Source: Baffinella frigidus (lineage: Eukaryota > Cryptophyceae > Cryptomonadales > Baffinellaceae). Taken from it: 33,304 nucleotides of DNA. The DNA is taken from assembly GCA_026770585.1 (NCBI GenBank), contig MU646338.1, positions 657,948-691,251 of the forward strand, read 5' to 3'. The position numbers and the translations under genes are program-made. Below the pieces are notes generated by a model. It ran no database searches. It was not told where the DNA came from and saw only the letters and a list, made by a program, of their open reading frames with translations. This document shows, piece by piece, positions 1 through 11,500 of this stretch; position 1 is the first letter of the stretch; each line of letters starts with the position of its first letter.

Positions 1-200
1 CCCCAAACCCCAAACCCCAAACCCCAAACCCCAAACCCCAAACCCCAAACCCCAAACCCCCAATCCTACCCCTAAACCCTGAACCCCAACCCCCAACCCA
101 CAACCCCAAAACCCAACCCACAACCCCAAAACACCCCAAACCCTGAACCCCAGCCCCCAACACCCCAACCCAAAACCCAACCCCCGACACCCCAACACCA
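1..200 (+). repeat. CCCCAAA / CCCTAAA-type heptamer array
   Basis: The window opens with near-perfect CCCCAAA heptamers that decay into CCCTGAA and CCCAACC variants by about position 200. It ends next to a candidate exon (207 onward) preceded by CCAG, so it is most simply the 3' part of an intron on the + strand. The unit differs from the array at the other end of the window, which argues against true chromosome ends. Confidence 0.85.
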
Positions 201-206
201 CACCAG

Positions 207-331
207 CACACTTCCTCACCGCCACGCTCTCAGCGTTCTCGAACAACCCCTCGCACAAGATCTTCGCGCTCTCAGGGACACCTGGGAAAGACACGCGCGA
301 GATGCTCCTCCAGCTCGAGCTTGTCCGAGGC
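207..331 (+). CDS. Possible upstream exon of gene A
   Basis: An open frame follows the acceptor-like CACCAG at 201-206 and encodes FLTATLSAFSNNPSHKIF and SGTPGKDTREMLLQLEL. Its composition is coding-like compared with the heptamers on both sides. The visible GT donors (323 or 332) leave phase 0, whereas the next exon (615) needs one leftover base, so the 3' boundary or the linkage is unresolved. Confidence 0.35.
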
Positions 332-360
332 GTCGCAGGCGACCCCCAAAGCCCTAACCC

Positions 361-606
361 CCAAAGCCCAAAGGCTTAACCCTAACCCTAAAACCCTAAA
401 ACCTGAACCCTAAACCCTCAACCTCAAACACTAAACACTCGACCCTCAACCTTGGACCCTCAACCCTAAACCCCACACCTCAAACTCCAAAACCCTAACC
501 CTGCACCGTGCACCGTGCACCCTGCACCATGCACCCTGCACCCTGCACCCTGCACCGTGCACCCTAAACCCTAAACCTTAAAACCCTAAGCCCTAATCCC
601 TAAACC
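361..606 (+). repeat. Degenerate CCCTAAA heptamer array in intron
   Basis: Heptamers of the type CCCTAAA, CCCTCAA and CCCTGAA fill the space between the possible exon at 207 and the exon starting at 615. A run near 499-560 has a 7-base CACCCTG/CACCGTG variant. The acceptor CTGCAG at 609-614 follows directly. Confidence 0.8.
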
Positions 607-614
607 CGCTGCAG

Positions 615-3600
615 GCCGCCAAGACCCAGAGGCCATGCTCGACCAGCGCGCGGGGGGGTGGGCGGAGCGCTTGCGGGATTATTCGCAGGGATTTGTGTCG
701 TACGTGGACGGGTGCAGGGACCTGCGGAATTTTCCTGAGGACTTGGGGTGCTACCCTGTGGACTGCGTCATGAGTCGGTATGGCACCGTACACACTAAAC
801 ACCAACTATAAACACTAACCCTTAACCCCAAAACTAATCCCTAAACCCTCAAACACTGAACACATACTCCACACACTAACCCCTAACCCCTAAACCTACT
901 CCCTACACCCTAAACCCATCAACCCTAAACCCTAAACCCTGAACTCTAATCCCTGAAATGCAGTCTTGCGCCCCTTAAACACGCCCTACGCTCTATACAA
1001 CCACAGGAAGGAGTGGGCGATTTTCAGCGACCGGCAAGGAGACTCGATCCGCGCGCTGGGGGGAGAATCTGGAGGGGATAGCGAGACGGCAATCGCTGAG
1101 TTCTTCGCCAAGCTCGGCCGGAGCGATGGGGTTGACGCTGCCGCGTATCAACCCCGAAACCCTACACTCCAACCTCTAAACACTCCATCCTCAGCCCTCA
1201 ACACTAAACCCCAAACCCTCTCGCGCAGGTACAGACGCGCCGTGAACGTTGCCAGGACGCTGCAGACAGCCACTTCGGCGTTTTGGGGGGGTCCCAGCTC
1301 TGGGCTGTGTGCACTTCTTCACAACGAGGAAAGCGTTACGCTGGACGAGGTCAGTTGAAACCCTGCACTCCATTTACATCAATTATGAACCCCTGAATCG
1401 TGAACTTCATCGACATCACGCATAACCCCCCAATCCGACAGACGAACAAAACCGACTTTATGTTTCCTCTCCATCTACAGACTCAACCTGGCGTTGATGA
1501 AACACCAAGTTGAACAACCTACTTCCGGTGGCTCAGCTGCTTCAAACGATCAACACACGGAAGTTGAAGGTCGGGTTGTAGGAGGTGGAGTTAGAATCCA
1601 TCCGTATAATGCTCGTATGAGCGGCCGACACGGGGACCAGTAAGTCGCACAATGCGTAGCATCTTCGGCGCTGACGCTGGTTGTTTGGCAACAAATTATC
1701 AACTTCTCTCTGAAGGTCGGGCTATCGGCCGCCGCCGCAAGAAGGTGAGGTGTTGATCTGTCGGGTCTGAACCCAGGTGAAGGAGCTGAGCGCCAAGTTC
1801 GAGAAAGTCGCCTACAACCTTCTCCACCCCGCCAAGGCTCTCCAACATCTCCGCACACGCGAATACCTGCCCGAAAAGCTCAAGGTCCGTTTCTTAAGGC
1901 GCATAGTCATCTGAAAAGCTAACGCCAGCGAGGCACTTGGAGCCTACTGATTGCCTACGGTAAGAGCCCTCCTCCTACGACTTTCAAAGACCTTTTTGTT
2001 TCAAACGTCGTAGGAGGAGGGGGGGTTCCGCTACCGTAGGCTGAGGGGTCCGCTGGCGTTAGCTTGTGGCATTAATAGACGTTTGTATAACTCAAGGATT
2101 AAGGGCCTACCTAGGACCGGTATCGAGAGTGATAGAGAAGAAGAAGAACAACAACAAGGCCCGCTCTCGAGTGACTTCAAACCACTTCAAAATTCCAGGT
2201 TCCAGATTCTGATAGAGCGTTTGCGGTAATTGTTGTCCGTTTTGGACGTACGGTTTTCCGGTTTTACGGTTTTTTGAAATGTTGTAAAGGTTGTTGAATA
2301 TTTTAAATGGACACTTCTCTGGTACAAATGAATCGGGGGGGGGGGCAAATGAAAACCGGAAAACCGGAAAACCGCACTTCCAAAACGGACAACAATTACC
2401 GCAAACGCTCTATTGGCTCCAGGTACACATCTTCAAACCCCTTCCAGTTGTTCCCGTTCCGCTCGAACGCTGCTGAACTGTTCCTTCTGCTGAACGGTTC
2501 CTTTCTCACTCGGCAGGTTATGGACCTCACGGACCTGACGCCGCTCGACACGCGCCACTTTGTCTACTCTGCGAACCGCGCGGGCTGCACGCGCCTCATA
2601 ACCTGTCTCAACAGCCTCAAGACGGAAAGTGGGAAGGAGTTCAAGCAGTTCACGGTGTTGGATCTGGTGGATCCGGATAGGCCGGACGAGTATGCGCTCC
2701 GAAACGCAGGTTCTTTCAGGGGGTAGAGCGTGTGCGGTAATTGTTGTCCGTTTTGGACGTACGGTTTTCCGGTTTTCCGGTTTTGAAAGGGACTTATAGG
2801 ACGTGACAAGGATTTTAAATCGTACCAGAATTGCGCCTCTTGGTACTATTTAAAATCCTTGTCACGTCCTATAAGTCCCTTTTCAAAACCGGAAAACCGG
2901 AAAACCGTACGTCCAAAATGGACAACAATTACCGCAAACGCTCTAGGGTTCAGGATTCAAGGTTCAGGGTTCAGGGATTTGGTGGCAGGGTGTTTGGTTC
3001 CTCCGCCTCGGATTCCTCCGCCGTATCAGGTGGGTGGGTTCACCTTGGTGCGTGTCGCGGGGTGCAGCTGAATTTGTGAAACGCGTTGCAATTTAGGCGT
3101 GATAATGGTCAATCAAAAGTTGATTTAAGGGCAAAATCCCCCAAAGGGGGGGTCTGCCAAAAGTTGACGTTGCGGCAATGGTGAGTTGACTTTTCAATTG
3201 CATCCTCTCAGGTCTAGCGTAGAATACGGAACATTACACGATTGAAGCAGTGGTGGATTGGCGCGAGGCCCCTCCCGTGGTGCTTTGGTGCTTTGTATTA
3301 CACTCATGATCGCCTCTCACTCCTACCTCATCAGTGAGGAGATATGAAATCATTTCCCTGCTGCACGCTTCTATGAACTTACAAGAGCTGGTATATATTT
3401 GCAGGTAGACGAAAACGTGCGTTTATTCCAAATTGAAACCACCATGGCCACCATGTATTCCCTGCTGCCTGCAGCCAAAAAAAAAGCGACCTTTACTGCC
3501 AACACGGCCGCCATGTATGCACCCCCAGGGAGAGAGAACAGTGCGTATATTACAGATCGAAACCAACAGGGCCATCATGGTTTTTGGCTCTTAAAACCCT

Positions 3601-5152
3601 TGGCCCTAATCCCTAAACCCAGGTGATCTGAAGCTTGACTTCGAAGGGCAAATGGCGTTCCTGATGCTGGAAGGCAACGCCAAGGAGAAGGAGGTCTTCA
3701 TTCCCGCGGAATGAGGGACCCTCTCCCTCTTTCGCCCCCCCCCCCCCTCTTCCTCCCCTCTCTTCCTGATTTCGCAGATGTGGGCACACGACCCACAAAC
3801 AAGATGGATGTGCATGTTGTTACAACGCGCATAATCAAGTTGTTACAACGCTCATGATCACGCTGAACCCTCCACCTCCCTCGACACCCTCACTCACAAC
3901 CCTTGAACCCGCGTGACGTGCTGCCGCGAAGGTCCTCTTGAACGCCCGGAGGTATTGCTGGAAGCCTTTCATGGGTAGGAAGTAGTGGGCGGGGGTCCTC
4001 ATGCCCACCCACTCCTTCCTACCCATGAAAGGTCTCTAGCAATGCCTCCTTCCAACACCCGCCCGAGGGTTTGGGCCCCGCCGGCAGGCTCGTGAAGGCC
4101 CGCGTGACCGGTCACGCGGACGCCGAAGCCAACTGTCCGAGGTGACTGCCTTGCGTTGTACAACACCCGCCCGCTCCTTCCTACCCATGAAAGGCTTTCA
4201 GCAATACCTGCCTCTCCCCTCTATCAACGAGTACTCCTGAATAACACCGCTCCCTCCACCCACACAGGTGCTCCTGAAAGCATTTGGGTATGTCACGGCC
4301 GATTCAACCCGCCACGAAGGCTTCAAGCGCCGCGACGGCAAACCCTTTTTCCAGGTTTCACCACTCCACCCAACTTCTTGCACTCCGCGTTCACATCGCA
4401 GGCACCGAGGTCTTCACGGATGCGGTCCATCTAAACGATTTGTACTAGAATATCATCCATTGCTATGGATTCCAACCGGAATTTCCCCTGACCTTCGGTC
4501 TTCGGTCGCTGCTAAGTGGTAGTCCCTGAAGTGGCCTTACGCCGCAAACCCTAGTCCCGGAAGTGGCCTCACGCCGCAAACCCTGAACCCGAAACCCCGC
4601 ACCAGGTGCTGCTCGGGACGCACGAGACGAACCAAGGCCTCACGTTCCTCCGCGTGCAACTCGTGCACCTCCTCGATCCTATCGCGCGTGGGTGGTCTCA
4701 GGTAACTCAATGTTTTATCCAGCGTGTATGCAGCTTTATCCAGCGTTTATGCTATCTTAAGGGTGTAGTCTGTCGGATTTTACCATGTCAGCTTTGCCAT
4801 AGCTTTACCATAGCACAAAACCCACTCCCGCTGACAGCAAAAATACGGTTTAAATTGAATGGCCACGCGCGGGTAGTCTCCGGTCGTGCACTCCACTGCA
4901 CCCCACCAAGCAGATCCTACACCCTAAATCTAAATCCGAAGCCCGAAACCTTAAACCTAGATCTCAAACCCTAAACTCTCAACCCTCAACCCTTAACAAT
5001 TGCAGGTGGTGCAGGCGACGGGGCGCGCGGTGCGGCGGGGGACGCACTCGGGTCTGGAAGGAAGGGGGGAGGCGTTGCGCTGCGTCGTCACGCTCATTTA
5101 CCGGTCTGGTCGCGTGGTTACCTCTCCACCGCGATTCACGTTTGCGAGATAA
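615..5152 (+). CDS. Multi-exon gene of unknown function (gene A), 3' portion
   Basis: I do not recognise this protein. The phase-compatible exons are 615-777, 1007-1144, 1229-1349, 1777-1884, 2517-2709, 3623-3693, 4268-4354, 4606-4701 and 5006-5152, the last ending in TAA. Every junction keeps the frame with GT-AG introns; for example the split codon across 777/1007 gives Arg and that across 1144/1229 gives Ala. Characteristic peptides are FVSYVDGCRDLRNF, TLQTATSAFWGG, FVYSANRAGC, GQMAFLMLEGN, FGYVTADSTRHEGFKRRDG and LTFLRVQLVHLLDP. It looks like a soluble globular protein; no signal peptide or membrane segment is visible. The 5' end is not found, and a possible earlier exon lies at 207-331. 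Introns carry heptamer arrays or hairpin elements. It might be the 5' part of the downstream PARP gene if 5150-5152 lies inside an intron, but the stop and the fresh ATG at 5377 favour two genes. Confidence 0.5.
787..960 (+). repeat. Degenerate CCCTAAA heptamer array in intron
   Basis: The intron between exons 615-777 and 1007-1144 is almost wholly AAACCCT-like heptamers with point variants. The donor GTATGG is at 778 and the acceptor CCACAG at 1001-1006. Confidence 0.8.
1917..2064. mobile_element. MITE-like hairpin, TIR AGCTAACGCCAGCG
   Basis: The ends AGCTAACGCCAGCG and its inverse CGCTGGCGTTAGCT enclose inner inverted pairs (CCTACGGTA/TACCGTAGG and CCTCCTCCTACGAC/GTCGTAGGAGG). The element lies in the intron between exons 1777-1884 and 2517-2709 of gene A and is non-coding. 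No second copy of this end sequence was seen in the window. Confidence 0.75.
2213..2412. mobile_element. MITE-like hairpin, TIR TAGAGCG(T)TTGCGG, copy 1
   Basis: Terminal inverted repeats of about 50 bp begin TAGAGCGTTTGCGGTAATTG and end with the inverse. The outermost TA could be a TA target duplication of the Tc1/mariner type. The inner part contains a G run and ATTTTAAAT-like sequence. It lies just 5' of the exon at 2517 and shares its ends with the element at 2724-2945. Confidence 0.85.
2724..2945. mobile_element. MITE-like long hairpin, TIR TAGAGCG, copy 2
   Basis: This is an almost perfect palindrome of about 220 bp. It has the same outer arms as the element at 2213-2412 but a different core: GGGACTTATAGGACGTGAC pairs with GTCACGTCCTATAAGTCCC. 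It starts 14 bp after the donor of exon 2517-2709, so that exon is bracketed by two copies of one family. The better pairing of arms suggests this copy is younger. Confidence 0.9.
3944..4210. repeat. Three-copy repeat around TTCCTACCCATGAAAGG
   Basis: One inverted copy (about 3951-4000) is followed by two direct copies (about 4003-4048 and 4166-4210). The first pair forms a hairpin around 4000. The candidate sequence 4040-4141 between the direct copies is open in two frames and ends at an AG|GTGACT donor, so it could be a further exon of gene A, but its phase does not fit both neighbours convincingly. Confidence 0.6.
4512..4590 (+). repeat. Short tandem repeat containing AAGTGGCC-TACGCCGCAAACCCT
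   Basis: Two adjacent units contain GAAGTGGCCTTACGCCGCAA and the near-identical GAAGTGGCCTCACGCCGCAA, each running into an AAACCCT heptamer. They lie in the intron before exon 4606-4701. The fusion of a unique segment with the telomere-like heptamer in both units suggests local tandem duplication. Confidence 0.6.
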
Positions 5153-5376
5153 GACACGGATTGTTGGTGTTGCGGTCGGGTGGGCCTTGATCATCCAGGA
5201 GCCGTACAGGGGTCTGCGCCGTGACCCTGTCGCATCATTGCTCGCATCCCGCAATGCACCGAGAGCCGCCATTCTGTCGGCGGCGGCCGATATAGCTAGC
5301 ACGACTCCTTACCTTATCGACGGCATTGGTTCGTCAAACATTGGCGAATCATCTCTCATTAACCAGGACGCTCGAA

Positions 5377-5505
5377 ATGTCCAACCTGAACCCCGTCGCC
5401 TCCTTCAGGTCTGCTGCTGACCTCCAGGACCTCAAAACCCTGCAAGTCGCGCAAGAAGCGCACTTTCGGACGGATTTTATCGACAGCTGCTGCGAGTTCG
5501 TGCAG
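5377..5505 (+). CDS. Proposed first exon of the PARP gene
   Basis: The ATG at 5377 opens a 43-codon frame beginning MSNLNPVASF and ending IDSCCEFVQ at a CAG|GTGCGT donor, phase 0. The start lies 225 bp after the stop of gene A. An alternative is that only 5428-5505, after a CTCCAG acceptor, is the exon. Confidence 0.5.
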
Positions 5506-8500
5506 GTGCGTTATGAGCCCACTCCATTTCCTTTGGCACAGCTAGGAGCCTTGCACCTTCACCCAACCAAAACACCTCAATCCGGAACCTCCATTTGATC
5601 CAGTTCTCAGGTGCGTTCAGAGTTCTGAGTGCAGGTAAGTTCTGAGATAACCCGAAGTGAAACCCGGTGCCTACCAGGTGTTGACTATCGACAGCTGTTG
5701 CGAGTTTGTGCAGGTGCGTTCTGAGTTCACTGAACATAAAATCTCTCAGGTTTGAGAAATGCCGCTTGACTTCCGTGCGTCCACTGGCTCCAACCCCCAC
5801 TGCTCGTCGTCGTGGGTTTGTTCAGACAGAGCTCGGATTGTGCCGCAGCCCGAAACTGTTCAGGCATTTTCGGAGCCGTTGTTTCGCGCCTTTCTGGTCA
5901 CCAAACGACCCGAAGTAATGCTTTCTCTGCAGTCCTTGCTACGGAAGGGCGTGTCGTTGGCATATGTTGTGCGAAATTAGAACCTAAAGGACCTACAGGT
6001 CGCTGCCCCACCGTTGCATCCCCACCGTATCGTCACGTCCAAATAAGCCGTCCATCTATCATAGATAGGCCACACCCACAAGAATTTGCTAGCCACCTCC
6101 TACCGTAGGGCGACCCGTAGGTCATACAATTCGCACGAGGATCCTCGCGAGTCGATGCGGCTCGTAACACGCCCCTGTTGCCAAAACGGTCTTCCACGGA
6201 AGGGCGAGGTGTCCGCCTATCTTGCGAGCGATCAAACCCTAAATGACCTGACCCTCATGCCGCTGAATCAGTGCGAGGCGTCAGAGGAGCGAGCACGAAA
6301 TCGGTTCAAGCAGCTCACGGATTGCTACCAGAAGCTGCGAAGGTGATGCTGCCCTGCTTAGCCACTTAGCAGCCACCAGTGCCTTCGATGATGTGTCCAT
6401 CTAAACGATTCTGGTACAAATTGCAGTTCGTTTCATTGTAAGGGGCTTGAAATGCCGCCCTGTTCCCTCGCAAGTCTGAACCCGGACTGCAGGGTCCCCA
6501 ACTTCAGTCTGAACCCTGCTTACGCATACGTCTGAGCCCGAACCCGAATGTGAGAGTTAGCTCCTTGATAGTCGATGCCGGCTCTTGGAAGATAACCAAA
6601 AACAATGGCGCCCCCTGGTGTGAGCCTCTGCTATACAGACTTATCGTGATGCTCTGAGTGTTACGAGTGGATGGACCGATGGATGGCGAATCCTCTCTAA
6701 TGAATTCGGAAATCAGAAACAACCACTGAAGTGACGCCCTTGAAAAGGTCGCGAAAACCAGGGGAGTGGAAGGTGTCTTGATCAAGACACCATCTGTCTT
6801 GATCAAGACATGATGCGACAACCATTGAAGTAACGCCCTCGAAACGCGCAGTGCACTATCGTCAGGAAAGGACACGACACAGATGGCAAAGGAGGTCAAG
6901 AGCGCGAAGAAGCTCCTCAAGCAAACGCAGGTGCCTTTTCTTCTTTTTCTCTTTGTTTATTACTCTCGAGCCTGGAGATGCGTGGTCCAAACGAACCGGT
7001 GCCCCCACACGAGGATGCTAGAGGTGCCTATTTAAAACCGATGTGCTTTTAAAAGAGGGCATTTGTGTAGTAACTTTCGTTGAATGGTCACGTGACTCTG
7101 CTCACATTGCACAGTCAGGAGGTTACTTTACCTTATCCGGGTACAAATATTTACAACCCCACATGTAAATAGGCCCCTCTAGCATTCTCGGGTGGCCTGT
7201 AGAAGTGTGGGTGGTTTGGGAATTTCAAACTGAGCGGGGAACTCCGACGTAGTCACCCCAGGTATAGATGCGGTGATACTATGATGCGTTCATGTTTGTA
7301 TGCTCTCATGCTGTCTTGACCTTTGTCGAGCGACTTGACCTGTTTCGCCCTTGGACCCGCAGCATGATTGCCTAAACCCGAAACACTAGACCCTAAACCA
7401 TCAACCGCAAACCCTAAACCGTAAGCCCTAAACCGTAAGCCCTAAACACTAAACCCTAAACCCTAAACCCTAAACCGTAAGCCCTAAACACTAAACCCTA
7501 AACCCTAAACCCTAAACCGTAAGCCCTAAACACTAAACCCTAAACCCTAAACCCTAAACCCTAAACCCTATACCCTAAACCCTAAACCCTAAACCCTGAA
7601 CCCTAAACCCTAAACCCTAAACCCTAAACCCTAAACCCTAAACCCTAAACCCTGAACCCTGAACCCTGAACCCTAATCCCCGAGGCAGGTGGCAAAGGAG
7701 AAAGAGGACGAAGGGATGAAGCAGCTTGCCGCGTGGATCGAAAGCGTCACATCAGGTCATGCACAAATCTGCTTTAAATGTCCTGAAATTGCTTTTGAAA
7801 TCATTTTTGGTGCAGACATATCCCCCTTAACCAGGGACGTATTGTAGAAATGGGCTTCGGGCGGAATTTTAGAAGGTCGGGTAAGGAGGTCAGGAACACC
7901 AAAAAATCGATTTTTCCCGTTTTGTGACATGTTATGGTTGGTTGATTCTATTTTAGGCATCTTGCCCATGCCTAAGATAGCATAAAAGTTCATTTTCGAC
8001 GTTTTTCAATCAAATTTCCTGATCTCCTGACCTGACCTTGATTCCGCGCGGAGCACATTTCTACAATAAGGTGCTTACTAACGTAAGCTTTCGGCATTAC
8101 AGGGTGGGTGCACGTCGACCCTGCGCTGCTCGGAAAAGGCAAGAAGCATCGCTTCCTGCAGGTATGGATTCCGTGCAAGGCCATTACGAGCATTCTGATT
8201 TTTTTGAGAGGTTTTGTTTTTGTGCCAAACCCATGCCGTCGCCACCATGAGGAGCAGGACTCCTCATGGTGGTCTTCGAGGGTTTCGTTGGGCCTGGATT
8301 CCAGGGGGGTACGTGACCAAATTGCACCAGAAAAACTCTAAAGTTATTTGCATCAAGGTAAGTAGACTTTTGATGAAAGTTTCGTAGTCCACCGTGTGCT
8401 GTCTTCGCCGTGATGCGTGTTGCTTCTTGCGATGATGGATTCTTTCTGCGTGCGGTGAACAAGATATAACCGGTACACGGTTGTTAGATTTGTCGACATT

Positions 8501-11500
8501 AGTTCCAGCGAGGCGTCGTACCACGCGTGGTGTAGGTTTACATCAAGTCAAAACATGCGGGGCTTGGGCGTTGGACTTGCAATTGCTGCCCATGAGTGCA
8601 AGACGGGGTGCCGATGGGGAGGGGGGGTTCTCACGTTCCACGGTCAAACCTTCAAGACTTTTTGGATTGATGGATTTCTAACATATGCAAACACCTTTCC
8701 CTTCCGCTACAATGAGTCGACAGAACCGTTGGAAGGGTGGTCCACAGGAGGTATGTGAGTTGAACCAAAACGGCTCGCGATCCCACACCGATTCCAGGTT
8801 TGGGTATTGGGTGGGGATTTGCTGAAGGAGTTGGCGGTTCCAGGTGTGGGATGTGATGCCGGATGAAGCGGTGTACGACGCTACCAAAGCCCTCGAGAAG
8901 ACCAAGGTCCTTTCAGACCTTGAGGATTGATTGGATTCACCTTCACTTTCCGTTGTCGGATTGGGCGGAACCGTCTATGGTCTCCGATCTCCTGGCGTTT
9001 TGTTTTACTGCTCGTTCCAACCGAAATGGAAGTCGGCGAGAAGGGACCTCGGCCTGAGTTTATTTTGGCTTGCCCTTCAAAACTATTTAAGAGCAGAAAT
9101 TCACTACAAAAAGTCGAGCCTTAGGGCGAGTTATAATTAGAACTCATGCACAATTGTTTCTTTGAGGATTCGGCCAAATGTCTCTTGTGCCAGGCTTTCA
9201 GAGAGAACACACCTGGACCACTACGCTGACTTTTCAAATAAAATTGGTAGTCCACCGAGTGGTGTGGGTATCCAATCAACCGCATCTTTACGCATCCAAT
9301 GAACTTCGTGCATTTGGGCAGGAGGATTTCGACCGCATCCTGAAAGAAACAAGCGTCGACTCCTCCCTCCTCGCAGACTTCCACGCCGAGCCCTCCTGGA
9401 ACACTCCGCGACTCGGAACGCACCTCCCCGCAAAAGGAGTGTTGATGGCGGGTGGGGGTGCCGGCGGTGCGGGGAACCTGTCGCTTGAGGAGCTGATGCG
9501 GCGCGCTGCTGAGGTGAACCCTTCACCGTTCCGCGCAGTGGTAGCGTTTGAGGATGAGGAACACTTGCCGGGGCAGCGCGCGGGGGGCGCCCGTCTTTGT
9601 TGGAAGTAATCAAACCCGAAGGAACCTAAACAACCGGGGATGACAGGCGGCTGGGATCGTGCGGCATCGGGCCGCATTTGATGCAGGCGTGGCGTTAGTC
9701 AATAACCATCTCCCTCTATCAGGTTCGGATCGATGCACCGAAGAAAAAGGAGGGGCTGCGAAAAGAGAAAAGAGGGAATGCGGTGCCTGGGTGGGTGGCG
9801 GAAGCGTTGGTGGACGTGCGGAAGCAGTTCGAGGCCGTGCAGAAAGTCGAAGTCCCGCGCAACTGGACGAACAAGGTAAGAGCTTTTTTTACCGCACGTT
9901 CCCTGTAATGTACACCTGGTGTACTACACGAGTCACACCTGCCTGCGGTCCACCATTCTAGACCGTGTACAACGACGCGAGTAGGCTGTTGCGGATCTGA
10001 AAGGGGGTAAGAACGGACACCCTGATTCCGGCGTCGACCTGAGTCCTGCGTTCCGTAGCACCCTACGGTATTGCATACAGTAGCACCCTACGAAATGTCG
10101 GAATTTGGTCGACGCCGGAATTAGTTCGTCCACCCTTAGCGCTCTGTCCTCCCACACGAGGCTACCTATGCGAACAGAATAAATGTCGATTGTAAACGTG
10201 TGTAGTAATTTTCAGATCAAAAGCAGTGACTTTACACAGGTCCGACCGCTCAGCGGGCGGAAACGTGATCATTTGCCCACAAAATTTTAAAAGTCCGTTT
10301 TATTCTGTTCGCCTGGGTAGCCTCGTGTGGTCGGCCTGAAGTGCTCTCCCTCCTTGCAGGGGCCGAACTCGGTTGCGTCGCTTGAGGTGGAGGAGGATCA
10401 CGGGTTGCGCTGCATGGTGCAGGTCTTTCGCTCTCTCTCTCTATATCTCTCTCTCTCTCTCTCTCTTTTTCTCTCTTGCTCTCTCGCTCTCTATCTGTCT
10501 GTCTCTATATATTTCTCGCTCTCTCTCTCTCTTTATCTGTCTCTCGTGTTGGTGACTGCAGTGACCCTCCCCCCGGTTGTGAGTTCACAATTTTCTTCTC
10601 GCACGCCTTCTCGCTATAGTGAGAAAACGTGCTCTTTGCAGAAACGGCCTTGTTGATCTTCAAGAGTTTATAGTATAACGGACTGAAAACCGGGTAGTAA
10701 GGCCTACGGTAGGCCGTAGGCCCCCCAGGACCCGATTTTTTGTATGAGCCCCCCTAGGCCCCTACGGTCTACCGTAGGCAATACTGTAGGCCTAACCACC
10801 CCGTTTTCAGTCCGTTACCCTGTTAGATTGGTTTGATCCCGCCATCCCCCTTCTGTCGGAGGGTTCGATCGTAACGGTCCAGGGGACGATCCACAGGCGT
10901 TGCTTGAACATGAAATTGCAGAGAGCATGTCTCCAGCCCGCAGACGCACTCTAGACCCTAAACTTGAAACCCTAAACCCCAACTGTAAACCATAAACCAT
11001 AAACCATAAACCATAAACCATAAACCATAAACCATAAACCATAAACCACCACATCTGCAGGCGTTCATGCGGCAGACGCAGGGCTGCGAGAAGTCGCAGC
11101 ACTGCACGCACGGGCGGAAGATGCATCACTGCAAAGTTGTCAAGATCGAAAGGTGAGGTTTGCAGGGCTGCAGTCCCCGCAGGGTGCTGTGGAATAACGA
11201 AGATAAGTTGATGCTGAAATTAGGGTGCCCAACACATCACATTCCTCCACCCGTAGACACGCATGCAGGTACACCGCCATAACAGTTTATTTGATTTTAG
11301 GGTTCGGGGTTGGCTGAAGGGTCGATGTGGGTGGCTTTCCAGGGTGGAGAACTACCATCTCTACAAGCTGTATGAAATGAAGAAGGCGCAAATCAAAGCG
11401 TGCCTCGGGCCCAAGACGCGCGCGTCGCTCTCAGGCAGCACCAACCAGCATCAAGGACTGGGGGCGTCGCTCGATCCGTCCATCAACGAGTTCAGGCTGT

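Noticed and set aside
1-200. True chromosome end (telomere) at the left edge, with a matching one at the right edge
   Set aside because: Orientation fits (C-rich left, G-rich right), but the two units differ (CCCCAAA versus GAGGGTT) and both are degenerate. Similar arrays occur throughout the interior as introns.
1481-1640. Possible exon LNLALMKHQVEQPTSGG after CTACAG
   Set aside because: Its frame does not match the phase 0 junction between 1349 and 1777 and no good donor follows.
8481-8758. Larger exon over 8555-8750
   Set aside because: No acceptor fits, whereas the 27-bp exon 8724-8750 has good borders and keeps phase with both neighbours.
9962-10000. Exon TVYNDASRLLRI after the acceptor CATTCTAG
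   Set aside because: The frame hits TGA, its earlier donor gives a phase that puts a stop in exon 10360, and skipping it joins 9875 to 10360 cleanly.
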